From positions 124,001-188,000 of the forward strand of contig CAVYIF010000018.1 in assembly GCA_963768585.1 (NCBI GenBank): a stretch of 64,000 nt of DNA, written 5' to 3'. The notes beneath the pieces were generated by a model. The model was given only the letters and a program-made list of their open reading frames with translations. It made no database searches and was not told where the DNA came from. Both the position numbers and the translations under genes were made by a program. The stretch's first letter is position 1, and each line of letters starts with the position of its first letter. This document shows positions 45,178 through 53,710 of this stretch, in pieces. Source of the stretch: CAVUNY01 sp963768585 (GTDB lineage Bacteria > Chloroflexota > Anaerolineae > Anaerolineales > Anaerolineaceae).

Positions 45178-46119
45178 ATGCCTGCATGGAAAATCCTGCT
45201 GACCGATGGATTGGAGGAGAATGGTCAGGCCTTGTTGCGCGCCTCGGCCGAGGTAGTTGACCAAAAAAACATAACTGCCGATGAACTGCTTAAAGTAATC
45301 GGCGATTATGATGCGCTGATCGTACGCGGCCGCACCAAAGTCACCCCGGCTGTATTTGATGCCGCGAAAAAGCTAAAGGTAGTTGGACGGGCCGGAGTAG
45401 GAGTCGATAATATCGACCTGAATGCTGCCAAAGCTCGCGGCATCGCCGTGGTCAACGCTCCAATTGCGACGACCGTTTCCGTCGCCGAATTAACGATGGG
45501 ACTTATGCTTTCGATGAGCCGTGAGATTCCCCGCGCCGATACCGGCATGAAGAAAGGAAACTGGTTGAAGAAGGAACTCGAAGGGGTAGAGTTGTATCAG
45601 AAGACGCTGGGCGTGATCGGATTTGGTCGCATCGGTGCGGCGGTCGCCGTGCGTGCGGCAGCCTTTGGAATGCACATTCTGGGTTATGATCCGCTCCTTT
45701 CAGCAGAAGAGATCTCCAAGCGCGGTGGGCAGCCGGTTTCCTTTGATGAACTGCTGGCCCAGTCCGATTTTCTGACCCTGCATATTCCATTAACGGCCAC
45801 ATCCAAGAACATGATCAATGCCGCAGCATTCGCGAAGATGAAAAATGGGGTGCACATCGTTTGTGCAGCGCGCGGCGGGATTATCGACGAAGAAGCCCTG
45901 TTGGCTGCGGTTGAATCAGGTAAAGTGGCCGCAGCAGCGCTGGATGTGTTCACCACTGAACCTCCAGGCCAAAATCCACTGGAAAGTCACCCGCGAGTGG
46001 TCTGCACCCCCCATATTGGGGCGCAGACGATAGAAGCCCAGGAACGCACTGCGGTAGATATTGGCAGCGAGGTGCTGGCGGCGCTTGCTGGTCAACCTTT
46101 GCGATGGAAAGTTGCTTGA
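45178..46119 (+). CDS. D-2-hydroxyacid dehydrogenase, SerA-like
   Basis: A 313-residue NAD-dependent dehydrogenase. The nucleotide-binding motif is GVIGFGRIGAAVA, and the catalytic Arg, Glu and His are expected in CAARGGIIDE, the EPPGQNPLE region and CTPHIGAQT. The sequence begins like phosphoglycerate dehydrogenase (ILLTDGLEENG), but the C-terminal regulatory ACT region is absent, as in short SerA forms. It likely oxidises 3-phosphoglycerate in serine synthesis, or a related acid. The ATG at 45178 follows GAGGAG. A terminator follows. Confidence 0.9.
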   Translation: MPAWKILLTDGLEENGQALLRASAEVVDQKNITADELLKVIGDYDALIVRGRTKVTPAVFDAAKKLKVVGRAGVGVDNIDLNAAKARGIAVVNAPIATTVSVAELTMGLMLSMSREIPRADTGMKKGNWLKKELEGVELYQKTLGVIGFGRIGAAVAVRAAAFGMHILGYDPLLSAEEISKRGGQPVSFDELLAQSDFLTLHIPLTATSKNMINAAAFAKMKNGVHIVCAARGGIIDEEALLAAVESGKVAAAALDVFTTEPPGQNPLESHPRVVCTPHIGAQTIEAQERTAVDIGSEVLAALAGQPLRWKVA

Positions 46120-46128
46120 ACATTCACC

Positions 46129-46175
46129 AGGGATTTTTCCGTAGAAATTCCACCGGAAAGATCCCTTTTCTTTTG
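46129..46175 (+). terminator. Terminator after the dehydrogenase
   Basis: The arms AGGGATTTTTCCG and CGGAAAGATCCCT (one wobble pair) form a 13-bp stem, followed by TTTTCTTTT. Confidence 0.85.
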
Positions 46176-46185
46176 AATAAAGGAT

Positions 46186-47694
46186 ATGAACTTAATGGAT
46201 GACCTGAAACGTCTCAAATCACTTGCGGCAGAAATCGCGGATATTCAAGCTGCAATCGCTCTATTGGGCTGGGACCAGCAAACCTACATGCCGTCCGGCG
46301 GTGCGGAAGACCGCGGCGATGCGCTCTCCACTCTCTCGAATCTGGCGCACCAGAAAATCACTTCTCCCGAAATGGGCCAGCTCCTGGAAGACCTGCGCTC
46401 GCAGCAAGACGAGATGGATCCGGACTCAAATGATGCTCGCTTGATTAAAGTCACCCGTCGCGATTATGAAAAACGCGTCAAAGTTTCTTCAGAGTGGGTT
46501 AAGGAATTTGCCAAAGCAACTACCATGGCCCACTCGGCCTGGGAAGAAGCCAGAAAGAAATCGGATTTTTCCATTTTCCAATCTCATTTGGAGAATATTG
46601 TCCGCTTACGGCGCGATTATTCGTCGTTTTTTGCCCCTTACGACCACGTTTACGATCCGCAGCTGGATGACTTTGAGCCTGGGATGAAAACAGCCGAAGT
46701 TCAGGCGATTTTTAACCAGGTGCGCCCGGTACAGGTTTCTTTAATCAAACGGATTACCGCCCAAACTGCTGTAGACGATTCATTCATGCGCGCACATTAC
46801 GATGAAAAAGCCCAGTGGGATTTTGGGGTCGAGGTAATTTCTCGCTTTGGTTACGACTGGAACCATGGGCGCCAGGATAAATCCGCTCATCCCTTCACCC
46901 AGGGATTTGGAATCGGAGACGTACGCATCACCACCCGTGTCGAACCAAACCGGATGGCAACCGCATTGTTTGGCACCATGCACGAGGCCGGTCACGCCTT
47001 GTATGAGCTGGGGGTAGACCCCTCGCTGCGGCGCACGCCCATGGCATCTGGCGCTTCGATGGCCCTGCACGAGTCCCAATCACGCATGTGGGAAAACCTG
47101 GTCGGCAGATCGCTCGCATTTTGGAAATTCTTCTATCCTCGCTTCCAGGGAGTATTCCATTCTCAGGTCGAGAAAGTCAGCCTGGCGACTTTTTATCGGG
47201 GAATTAATAAAGTGCAGCCTTCCTACATCCGGGTTGAAGCCGACGAAGCCACCTATAATTTACACATCATGCTGCGCCTGGAGTTAGAGATCGCCCTGCT
47301 CGAAGGTAGCCTGGCGGTCAAAGATTTGCCCCAGGCCTGGAACCAGCGGATGCGCGAATACCTGGGCGTGATCCCGCCTAACGACGCTCTCGGCGTACTG
47401 CAGGATGTGCATTGGTCCGAGGGATTATTTGGATACTTCCCGACCTACGCCCTTGGAAACCTGGTCTCGGTCCAGTTGTGGGAAGTGATTCAAAAGGATC
47501 TGCCGAACCTTGACAAGCAGATGGCCCTTGGCGAATTTGGCGAGCTGCTTTCATGGCTGCGCCAGCACGTGCACCGCTTTGGCGCCAAATTTGAGCCGCA
47601 AGAGCTGGTTCAAAAGATAACCGGCTCTAAGATCAATCCTCAGCCCTATTTGCGCTACCTGCAGGTAAAATACGGGGAGATTTATCACCTTTAA
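46186..47694 (+). CDS. M32 family metallocarboxypeptidase
   Basis: A 502-residue thermostable carboxypeptidase 1-type enzyme. The zinc motif is HEAGH in TMHEAGHALYELG, followed by HESQSRMWENLVGRS with the third glutamate ligand, then IRVEADEATYNLHI and GYFPTYALGNL, all M32 family landmarks. It removes C-terminal residues from peptides with broad specificity, except proline and acidic residues. The length is typical (about 500). AAAGGAT precedes the ATG; a second ATG three codons later is an alternative. Confidence 0.97.
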   Translation: MNLMDDLKRLKSLAAEIADIQAAIALLGWDQQTYMPSGGAEDRGDALSTLSNLAHQKITSPEMGQLLEDLRSQQDEMDPDSNDARLIKVTRRDYEKRVKVSSEWVKEFAKATTMAHSAWEEARKKSDFSIFQSHLENIVRLRRDYSSFFAPYDHVYDPQLDDFEPGMKTAEVQAIFNQVRPVQVSLIKRITAQTAVDDSFMRAHYDEKAQWDFGVEVISRFGYDWNHGRQDKSAHPFTQGFGIGDVRITTRVEPNRMATALFGTMHEAGHALYELGVDPSLRRTPMASGASMALHESQSRMWENLVGRSLAFWKFFYPRFQGVFHSQVEKVSLATFYRGINKVQPSYIRVEADEATYNLHIMLRLELEIALLEGSLAVKDLPQAWNQRMREYLGVIPPNDALGVLQDVHWSEGLFGYFPTYALGNLVSVQLWEVIQKDLPNLDKQMALGEFGELLSWLRQHVHRFGAKFEPQELVQKITGSKINPQPYLRYLQVKYGEIYHL

Positions 47695-47814
47695 ACGAAG
47701 CAAGTATCGAAAACGACGCGCGCCAGCCGTCGCCCGGTTTACAGTGCTGTAATGTAGGTTCATAACCAAACTGTAAGCCGGGCACATCGCTGGATTTGCG
47801 CTAAAATTGGGGAA

Positions 47815-48927
47815 ATGAATTTCTTACGCATAAGGATGAAAAACAAAAGAACCTGGTTGCAAATCGCTGCCGGAGTGCTCCTGGTGCAAATCCTGGCGGG
47901 ATGTGCTCTCCCACGTCTTTCAGCCCCACAAATGCCGCTATCGCCAACGACGATAGCACCTTTGCAAACCACATCCTCTCAGCCCGGTTCTACACAGACC
48001 GCCCAGCCGGGCAGCCCAGTGTTAACGGACCCTGCTGCCCAGCCCTCGGACCTTCCACCGGCGGGCACCCCACCACCGACCAGCCAGCCGGGCACGCCAA
48101 CGAATACCCCCACGATTACCCTCACTCCCACCATTTCTCTTACTCCGACCATCACCCTGACACCCACCATTTCGTTGACCCCTACCCTCACCCTGTGGCG
48201 CTGGATGACCTTTACCCCAATCCCATCTCGCACCCCGACCATCACCCCCACTCCTACCCCACCCCTGGCTTTCTTACGCATCCTTCGCCCGGGAGACTTT
48301 TCCAAACTGCTTTCACCGATCCAGGTTGAAGCCAGCGTTTCACCAGGCGAGGATGGTTTGGTGTTGGTTGAACTGTTAGGAGAAGATGGGCGTTCCCTGG
48401 CGCGCCAGCGTCTGGATTACCGCGAATATATCGACCGTTCGATCGCCATCGCGCCCAAGCTAGAATTTACGATCAACGGCGTGGCTGAATTGGGCCGCGT
48501 GGTCGTGAGTGTCAACGACCGATTAGGACGCCAGGCCGCGCTGGCTTCAACCGATATCGTACTCTTTTCGATCGGTGAAAACGATTTCAATCCTGCTCAG
48601 AGTGGTGTTGCCCCCTATATATTCCGCGCCCCGGTGGCCGACCAGGTCATCCAGGGCGGGATCCTGGCCGTACGCGGTTTGGTCCGGCCAGTTAACGTCA
48701 ACCCCGTTTTATTAGAACTGCTCGACGAAAAAGGCCAGCTGCTGGCAAATGCCAGCATGCAAATTGATTTGCCAGCCGGGGATCTCAGCCACAACCCATT
48801 TTCGGTTGACCTGACTTACAAAGTGAACGAGCCCACCCACGCCCGCCTGGTGATGCGCCAGGAAAGTGTCGACCGCATCCCTGGCAACGTAGCCTTATGG
48901 TCTATCCCGGTCCTGCTCAACCCTTAA
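47815..48927 (+). CDS. Thr/Pro-rich lipoprotein
   Basis: A 370-residue lipoprotein. The signal peptide ends in the lipobox LAGC (cysteine about residue 30). A long linker of Thr, Pro, Ser and Leu contains five six-residue repeats (TPTI-T/S-L) encoded by 18-bp tandem repeats. Residues about 155-370 look like two beta-sandwich modules (FLRILRPGDFSKL...VEASVSPG and APYIFRAPVADQVIQGG). A -10-like TAAAAT lies seven bases before the ATG. The stop overlaps that of threonine synthase by four bases. The role is unknown, possibly binding at the cell surface. Confidence 0.8.
   Translation: MNFLRIRMKNKRTWLQIAAGVLLVQILAGCALPRLSAPQMPLSPTTIAPLQTTSSQPGSTQTAQPGSPVLTDPAAQPSDLPPAGTPPPTSQPGTPTNTPTITLTPTISLTPTITLTPTISLTPTLTLWRWMTFTPIPSRTPTITPTPTPPLAFLRILRPGDFSKLLSPIQVEASVSPGEDGLVLVELLGEDGRSLARQRLDYREYIDRSIAIAPKLEFTINGVAELGRVVVSVNDRLGRQAALASTDIVLFSIGENDFNPAQSGVAPYIFRAPVADQVIQGGILAVRGLVRPVNVNPVLLELLDEKGQLLANASMQIDLPAGDLSHNPFSVDLTYKVNEPTHARLVMRQESVDRIPGNVALWSIPVLLNP
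48106..48195 (+). repeat. Five tandem 18-bp repeats inside the lipoprotein gene
   Basis: Units at 48106, 48124, 48142, 48160 and 48178 each encode Thr-Pro-Thr followed by Ile or Leu, Thr or Ser, and Leu. They form the extended stalk of the protein and are a likely source of length variation. Confidence 0.9.
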
Positions 48928-50042
48928 TCGGCCAGCTTCATCATTTTTTCGGTCGCTTTTAACCCATGCCCGCTGAACACCGTCACGATGCGCTCATCCT
49001 GCGGTGCAGTGCGCAGATACTGCGCTACCCCGGCGGTGACTGCCGCGGATGTTGGCTCGATATAATACCCCTGACGACTTATCGCTAACAGCGATGCGAC
49101 GATTTCCGCATCACTGACCGTTCGCAATTCTCCCCCACTGGCCTGCACCGCTTCGATGATTTGCAATCCTCGCACCGGGGCAGCGATCGCAATCCCCTCT
49201 GCCAGGGTGTCTGATTTCTCTATTTCTGGCACATAGTCCAACCCCTGCCGTGCAGCCATGGCCAGCGGAGCACAGCCTTCGGCCTGAATGCCCACCAATT
49301 TAGGAATGCTGTGGATCAAACCGGCCTGGCGCAGTTCACTGAAACCGATGGCGGCGCCTAACAGCAAAGTTCCATTGCCAATCGGGAGAATTACGGTATC
49401 CGGGGCCTGCCAGCCAAGCTGTTCTACCACCTCATAAGCCCAGGTCTTCGTACCGTGAAAGAAGAATGGATTCCAGGAATGGCTGGCATAATAAATATTC
49501 TGCGCTGCAGCCAGTACAGCCTGGGCCGTATCCTCGCGCGAACCAGGAATGCGCCTGAGATCGGCGCCGTATAATCGAATTTGGGCCAGTTTACCCTGGG
49601 CAGTACTTTCTGGCACGTAGATCTGGCAGGCGATACCGCCGGCTGCACAGTAAGCCGCCACAGCGCAGCCGGCATTACCAGAAGAATCTTCCACCACCTC
49701 CCGGATGCCCAATTCCTTCACCTTGCTGATCAAAACTGCTGCCCCGCGATCTTTATAAGAACCGGTTGGAAAAAGCTGGTCCTGTTTTACCAATACTTTT
49801 CGCCCATCGAATTTCACCGGCACGAGCGGTGTAAAGCCTTCTCCCAGCGAAATCTGATTTTCATCTCGTAAAATCGGGAGAGCTTCCCGATAGCGCCACA
49901 TGCCGGGTGGCCGGGATTGAATCCGATCCAGGTCAAATACCGGCGAAAATTCAATATCCAGCAAACCTCCGCAGGTGCACTTCCAAACTGGCCTATCGAA
50001 AGCATAAGTTTTTTTGCAGTCCCGGCAAATTAGTTGATCCAT
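48924..50042 (-). CDS. thrC: Threonine synthase-like PLP enzyme with zinc ribbon
   Basis: A 372-residue fold-type II PLP enzyme. The N-terminal C-x2-C...C-x-C ribbon (ICRDCKKTY, WKCTCGG) is seen in archaeal and Chloroflexota threonine synthases. The PLP lysine is in GSYKDRGAA, the phosphate loop in DSSGNAGCAVAAYC, and PIGNGTLLLGA follows. It converts O-phosphohomoserine to threonine; a related cysteate or other PLP lyase role cannot be excluded. The ATG at 50042 is used because an upstream extension would read through the terminator at 50054-50095. Confidence 0.85.
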   Translation of the reverse strand: MDQLICRDCKKTYAFDRPVWKCTCGGLLDIEFSPVFDLDRIQSRPPGMWRYREALPILRDENQISLGEGFTPLVPVKFDGRKVLVKQDQLFPTGSYKDRGAAVLISKVKELGIREVVEDSSGNAGCAVAAYCAAGGIACQIYVPESTAQGKLAQIRLYGADLRRIPGSREDTAQAVLAAAQNIYYASHSWNPFFFHGTKTWAYEVVEQLGWQAPDTVILPIGNGTLLLGAAIGFSELRQAGLIHSIPKLVGIQAEGCAPLAMAARQGLDYVPEIEKSDTLAEGIAIAAPVRGLQIIEAVQASGGELRTVSDAEIVASLLAISRQGYYIEPTSAAVTAGVAQYLRTAPQDERIVTVFSGHGLKATEKMMKLAD

Positions 50043-50053
50043 GACATGCCCCA

Positions 50054-50095
50054 AAATATAAAAAGCCTGTTTATCGCTTTCAGCGATAAACAGGC
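50054..50095 (-). terminator. Terminator between the DUF2807 and threonine synthase genes
   Basis: On the minus strand a perfect 14-bp stem (GCCTGTTTATCGCT / AGCGATAAACAGGC, three-base loop) is followed by TTTTTATATTTT. It ends the DUF2807 transcript. Confidence 0.92.
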
Positions 50096-50110
50096 CGACC
50101 TGCAAGAATA

Positions 50111-50845
50111 TTATTTGTTGCCCTGGCTGTTTAAGACGCCTAAACCGGTAATGCTTTTGGTAACTGTGGGGCTTCCATAGTAGCTCACTGAGCCAGCGCC
50201 GCTGATTTTGACGTTCAAATCACTCCGCGCCCAGACCTCGGCCCCACCGGCCCCGGTCAGATTAACCGTGGTCTGTTGGCTGTCCATGTCGCCTCCGCTG
50301 TAATTTCCCAGACCGCGCAAATTAATCGTCTGCGAAGTGACTTTACCCGCCAGATCTACATTTCCGGCTCCGGTCATGGTAATGGTCAGATTACCAGCGA
50401 TTAATTTATTAATTTTTATGCCGCCGGCGCCGCCTACTTTGATGGTTGCCGCATCGGCTTGCCAGCTGGCCATCGTCACGCTACCCAAACCCTGCAAATC
50501 TATTTGGCTCAAGCTGCGCACCTTCAGGTCAAATTTGACTGGTCGTGTGGGGCGGACCAAATCCTGCCAGTTTTCACTTTCGAAACCGATCGTCAGATCA
50601 CCATTGGAGACAGTCGTTGTAATTCGAGGCATGATATTGTCTTCTGCCTCAATCGTCAGGCCTTCATTAGCCCCCTGGGTAATGGTCAAATCACCCAGTC
50701 CGGTAAAAGTCACCGAATTGAATCCGCTTACCTGACGGTTTTCGGTGACAACTTTTCCTGATCCAGAAACCATGTTAATCTCACAGGCGCTTGTGAGCAG
50801 GGCGATCAGCAAAACTGAGATAACTACGATCAAAGGCTTCTTCAT
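50111..50845 (-). CDS. DUF2807 (head GIN domain) lipoprotein
   Basis: A 244-residue lipoprotein with lipobox LTSAC. The rest is the putative auto-transporter adhesin head GIN domain: repeating beta-helix turns such as GSGKVVTENRQVSGFNSV, GLGDLTITQG, GAGGIKINKL and GAGNVDLAG. Members form surface right-handed beta-helices; the function is unknown. The ATG at 50845 follows a near-perfect AAGGAGGAAAC site. It is downstream of the ABC-F gene on the same strand and probably in the same transcript. Confidence 0.88.
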   Translation of the reverse strand: MKKPLIVVISVLLIALLTSACEINMVSGSGKVVTENRQVSGFNSVTFTGLGDLTITQGANEGLTIEAEDNIMPRITTTVSNGDLTIGFESENWQDLVRPTRPVKFDLKVRSLSQIDLQGLGSVTMASWQADAATIKVGGAGGIKINKLIAGNLTITMTGAGNVDLAGKVTSQTINLRGLGNYSGGDMDSQQTTVNLTGAGGAEVWARSDLNVKISGAGSVSYYGSPTVTKSITGLGVLNSQGNK

Positions 50846-50904
50846 GTTTCCTCCTTGGGTACCCATATATAATACGCCAAAAAACCTAAAAAGGTTCCCA
50901 AGCC

Positions 50905-52539
50905 TCAAGATTTGATGATGATCTTGTCTTCCTCTACCGCCCAAATGCTTGTGGCATAACCCTGAATGAAATAACGGTCGTGCACCACGGCTAAGATCGT
51001 ACCGTCAAACCCCGTCAGAGCCTGTTCAAAGCTGCTGCGCGCCGAAAGATCCAGGTGGTTAATCGGTTCGTCCAGCAGCAGTAAGTTGCAGCCGCCCGCT
51101 GCCAGGCAAGCCAGGGACAGCCGCGCCCGCTCTCCATAGGATAACTTCCCCACCAATGCGAAAACGTCGTCCTGCTTAAACAGAAATTTTGATAAGAACT
51201 CGCGTTCGGCGGTCTCATTCATTGAGGTAAATTTGCGGATTGTTTCTAGCACATTGAGTTCGCCGTCAAGTTCTTCCTGCTCCTGCGCCATATAGCCGGG
51301 TTTAACGCCGGATCCCAGGCGCAGCTTGCCGCCGACCGGCACCAGCTGACCGGCAATGGTGCGCATTAATGTAGATTTTCCCGTGCCGTTGGGGCCGATC
51401 AAAGCCACCCGCTGCCCGTAACGCAGCACCAGGTCAATATGTTCCAGGATTGCCTTTCCTTCATAACCGACTGCCAGGTCTTCACATACCACCACATCGC
51501 GGCCCGTTTCACCGGCTGTGTTCCAATCGATTTTCATCTCCCAAACCAGTTTCGGCTTTTCAATCTTGTCATCTGACAACAATTTCCCGATCCGCCGTTC
51601 GATCTGTTTGGCGCGCCCTACGGTGCCTAACCCGCGGTTGGCGAAAAAACCCTTGGCAAATTTATCGGCAGTATCCGCTTTGCCTCCCTTTCGAAACTGG
51701 GCAATGCCCCGCAGGTGGGCCGCAGCGGCCCGCAGCCGGCCAATCTCATCCAATTGGTCGTTATAGGCCTCCCACTGGCGATCGCGTTCGCCATGTTTTT
51801 GCTCCAGGTAAGCCTGATAGTTCCCTTCATAGATGCGCCCGCGGTGGGTAAACTGGTCGATCTCCAGAATACTGGTCGCTACCCCATCCAAAAAGGCGCG
51901 GTCGTGCGATACCAGCAGCACCGCCCCTTGAAAACCGCTCAACCATTCTTCAAGCCACTCCAACATGGCGATATCCAGATGGTTGGTCGGCTCATCCAGC
52001 AGTAGGAGCTGCGGGTTCGAAAGCAGCGCTCCCGCTAGAGCAAGGCGCGTCTTCTGACCACCGCTTAAAATCGCGGCGGGGGTCTCTGGCGGTACATCCC
52101 CCAGGCCGAGGGCAGCCAGCACGCCCGGACCGCGGCCCACCGTTTCAGATGCGATTTGCAGTTGAACCAGGACGGCGTCATACTCATCCAGAATTTCCGG
52201 CTGATCAGGATCATCCCCCAGCGCCATGGCAAGCATCCCCAACCGTTCTGAGAGCCCTTCCAAATCCCCTTCCAGCCGGTTGATGTATCCTGCGACAGTT
52301 TCATCTCCCCCAAAATCAAACCCTTGCGCAAGGTAACCCACCCTTAAATCGAACGGGTCAAGAAGCGCTGAACCGCTGTCGGCTTTTTCCAACCCCATTA
52401 TTATTCGGATTAAGGTGGATTTCCCACACCCGTTTGGCCCAACCAGGGCCAGGCGTTCGCCAGCATTCAACGTAAAACTGATCTGGCTCAATACAGGATC
52501 AACCCCAAATGATTTAGAAATATTTTGAACTTTAAGCAT
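50905..52539 (-). CDS. ABC-F family ATPase
   Basis: A 544-residue soluble protein with two ABC domains and no membrane segments: Walker A GPNGCGKST and GPNGTGKST, signature LSGGQKTRLALAGAL and the variant LSYGERARLSLACLA, Walker B LLLLDEPTNHLD and LLLLDEPINHLD. The linker between the domains is helical and basic, as in translation-factor and antibiotic-resistance ABC-F proteins that bind the ribosomal E site. A uORF and terminator precede it (separate entries), an arrangement seen with resistance-type members. The start is at the second of two adjacent ATGs. The exact subgroup cannot be set. Confidence 0.92.
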   Translation of the reverse strand: MLKVQNISKSFGVDPVLSQISFTLNAGERLALVGPNGCGKSTLIRIIMGLEKADSGSALLDPFDLRVGYLAQGFDFGGDETVAGYINRLEGDLEGLSERLGMLAMALGDDPDQPEILDEYDAVLVQLQIASETVGRGPGVLAALGLGDVPPETPAAILSGGQKTRLALAGALLSNPQLLLLDEPTNHLDIAMLEWLEEWLSGFQGAVLLVSHDRAFLDGVATSILEIDQFTHRGRIYEGNYQAYLEQKHGERDRQWEAYNDQLDEIGRLRAAAAHLRGIAQFRKGGKADTADKFAKGFFANRGLGTVGRAKQIERRIGKLLSDDKIEKPKLVWEMKIDWNTAGETGRDVVVCEDLAVGYEGKAILEHIDLVLRYGQRVALIGPNGTGKSTLMRTIAGQLVPVGGKLRLGSGVKPGYMAQEQEELDGELNVLETIRKFTSMNETAEREFLSKFLFKQDDVFALVGKLSYGERARLSLACLAAGGCNLLLLDEPINHLDLSARSSFEQALTGFDGTILAVVHDRYFIQGYATSIWAVEEDKIIIKS

Positions 52540-52550
52540 CATATCAGCCC

Positions 52551-52587
52551 ATAAAAAAAATGAAAACCGAAGGCGTTTGCCCTCGGT
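52551..52587 (-). terminator. Attenuator-like terminator before the ABC-F gene
   Basis: On the minus strand ACCGAGGGC-AAAC-GCCTTCGGT forms a nine-bp stem followed by TTTTCATTTTTTTT. It ends about 12 bases before the ABC-F start codons, so read-through is required for expression. Confidence 0.85.
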
Positions 52588-52642
52588 CAATATTAAAGCA
52601 AGGTCTCAGACCTGAACAATTCCCAAACAAATGCTGCTATTT

Positions 52643-52660
52643 TTATAGGCTGGTGTGCAT
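52643..52660 (-). CDS. Five-codon leader ORF (MHTSL) before the ABC-F gene
   Basis: ATG to TAA encodes M-H-T-S-L. It is preceded by a perfect AAGGAG (52667-52672 on the plus strand) at six bases. A small hairpin (AGGTC-TGA-GACCT) and then the terminator at 52551-52587 follow. The design matches ribosome-mediated attenuation described for ABC-F resistance genes; an in-frame start at an earlier ATG would give 16 codons. Confidence 0.55.
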   Translation of the reverse strand: MHTSL

Positions 52661-52791
52661 CCAATTCTCCTTACTGGTTAACGACATGCTCATTTTACCA
52701 TAAAACACAACCTAAAAATTCAGCGAATTTGTGAGCATTCTGCCTCCCATTAACTGGTATACTTTCATTTTGAAGGGACCCTGAATATTCA

Positions 52792-53433
52792 ATGCGTGAA
52801 ATGCTCAAAATCCTATGGAAGGGGCTGGTCAGCGCTTACGATGCAGCTTTTTCCATCGTGCTTACAAACATCTACTTCATCATATTATCAATTCCGGTTG
52901 TGACTCTACCCCTGACCATTGCCGGCTTGTATTATACAAATTTTCAGATTGCTTCCGGCGAAGCCGTGGATTGGAAGACTTTTTTTATAGGAATGAAACG
53001 CTGCTGGTGGGCAGGCATCCGCTGGACGGCTGCGAATGGCCTGGTTATTTTTAGCCTGGTTTTTTATTTCCTTTTATTTCTGGAACGAACAGAATTTTGG
53101 GCAATCTTATTGCTCGGACTGGATTTGGGGATATTGGCATTTTGGGTCATTTTGCAGTTACTCATGTTTCCAATGATGCTCATTCAGGAAAAACAGGCCT
53201 ATTTCCTGGCGCTGCGCAATACCCTGGTGTTCATTGGACAATGGCCAGGTTTCAGTTTCACCTTCTTATTTCCCATCATCATTCTGGTGGTTGCCAGCCT
53301 GTTTTTTCCACCTTTATGGATTTTCCTGAGCATTGGTTTGGCAGCTTTCTTGGGCAGCTACGCAGTCTATTACCGCATCGAAAGCGACCTGCATCCAGAA
53401 TTATTTTCAGATCCACGTCGTGAGGGGCAATAA
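52792..53433 (+). CDS. DUF624 (YesL-like) membrane protein
   Basis: A 213-residue protein with five to six hydrophobic helices. MREMLKILWKGLVSAYDAAFSIVLTNIYF and the loop WKTFFIGMKRCWWAGI match the YesL/DUF624 pattern. Such proteins often sit beside carbohydrate uptake genes in Firmicutes, but none is adjacent here. A -10-like TATACT lies at 52758-52763. The role is unknown. Confidence 0.75.
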   Translation: MREMLKILWKGLVSAYDAAFSIVLTNIYFIILSIPVVTLPLTIAGLYYTNFQIASGEAVDWKTFFIGMKRCWWAGIRWTAANGLVIFSLVFYFLLFLERTEFWAILLLGLDLGILAFWVILQLLMFPMMLIQEKQAYFLALRNTLVFIGQWPGFSFTFLFPIIILVVASLFFPPLWIFLSIGLAAFLGSYAVYYRIESDLHPELFSDPRREGQ

Positions 53434-53493
53434 TCCGATAAGTTATGTATAATTGGGTTGAGAAAATCTGTACAAATATGATCGCAATTTTGC

Positions 53494-53522
53494 TTGCAGA
53501 ATATATGTTGACATGCTATAAT
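53494..53522 (+). promoter_or_regulatory. Promoter of rho
   Basis: An extended -10 (TGC-TATAAT, -10 at 53517-53522) has a weak -35 TTGCAG (53494-53499) 17 bases upstream. The transcript would have a leader of about 180 bases. Confidence 0.6.
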
Positions 53523-53528
53523 GGCATG

Positions 53529-53710
53529 ACTCCAGTGCTATGGTCAAAAATTAATGGTCCGTTTTTTGGTAAATCTGTAGCGGGATCCGCGGATTGCCAT
53601 CAACCCCAGCGGTTTCCACAGACAACCAAACACAGAACACACCCTGTCAGAAGCAGGTGGGGGTTGCCCGTATATTTATGAATAAATTTTTCCTGTGAGA
53701 CATTCATCCA
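53529..53710 (+). other. Long rho leader with possible hairpin
   Basis: CAACCCC (53601-53607) can pair with GGGGTTG (53660-53666), enclosing a smaller CACCCTG / CAGGTG pairing. A long structured leader fits the known autoregulation of rho, but no known family is recognised. Confidence 0.4.

Noticed and set aside
48106..48195. Possible CRISPR or satellite array
   Set aside because: The 18-bp units are contiguous coding repeats without spacers.
50043..50105. N-terminal extension of threonine synthase
   Set aside because: It would read through a strong minus-strand terminator and precedes the zinc ribbon start.
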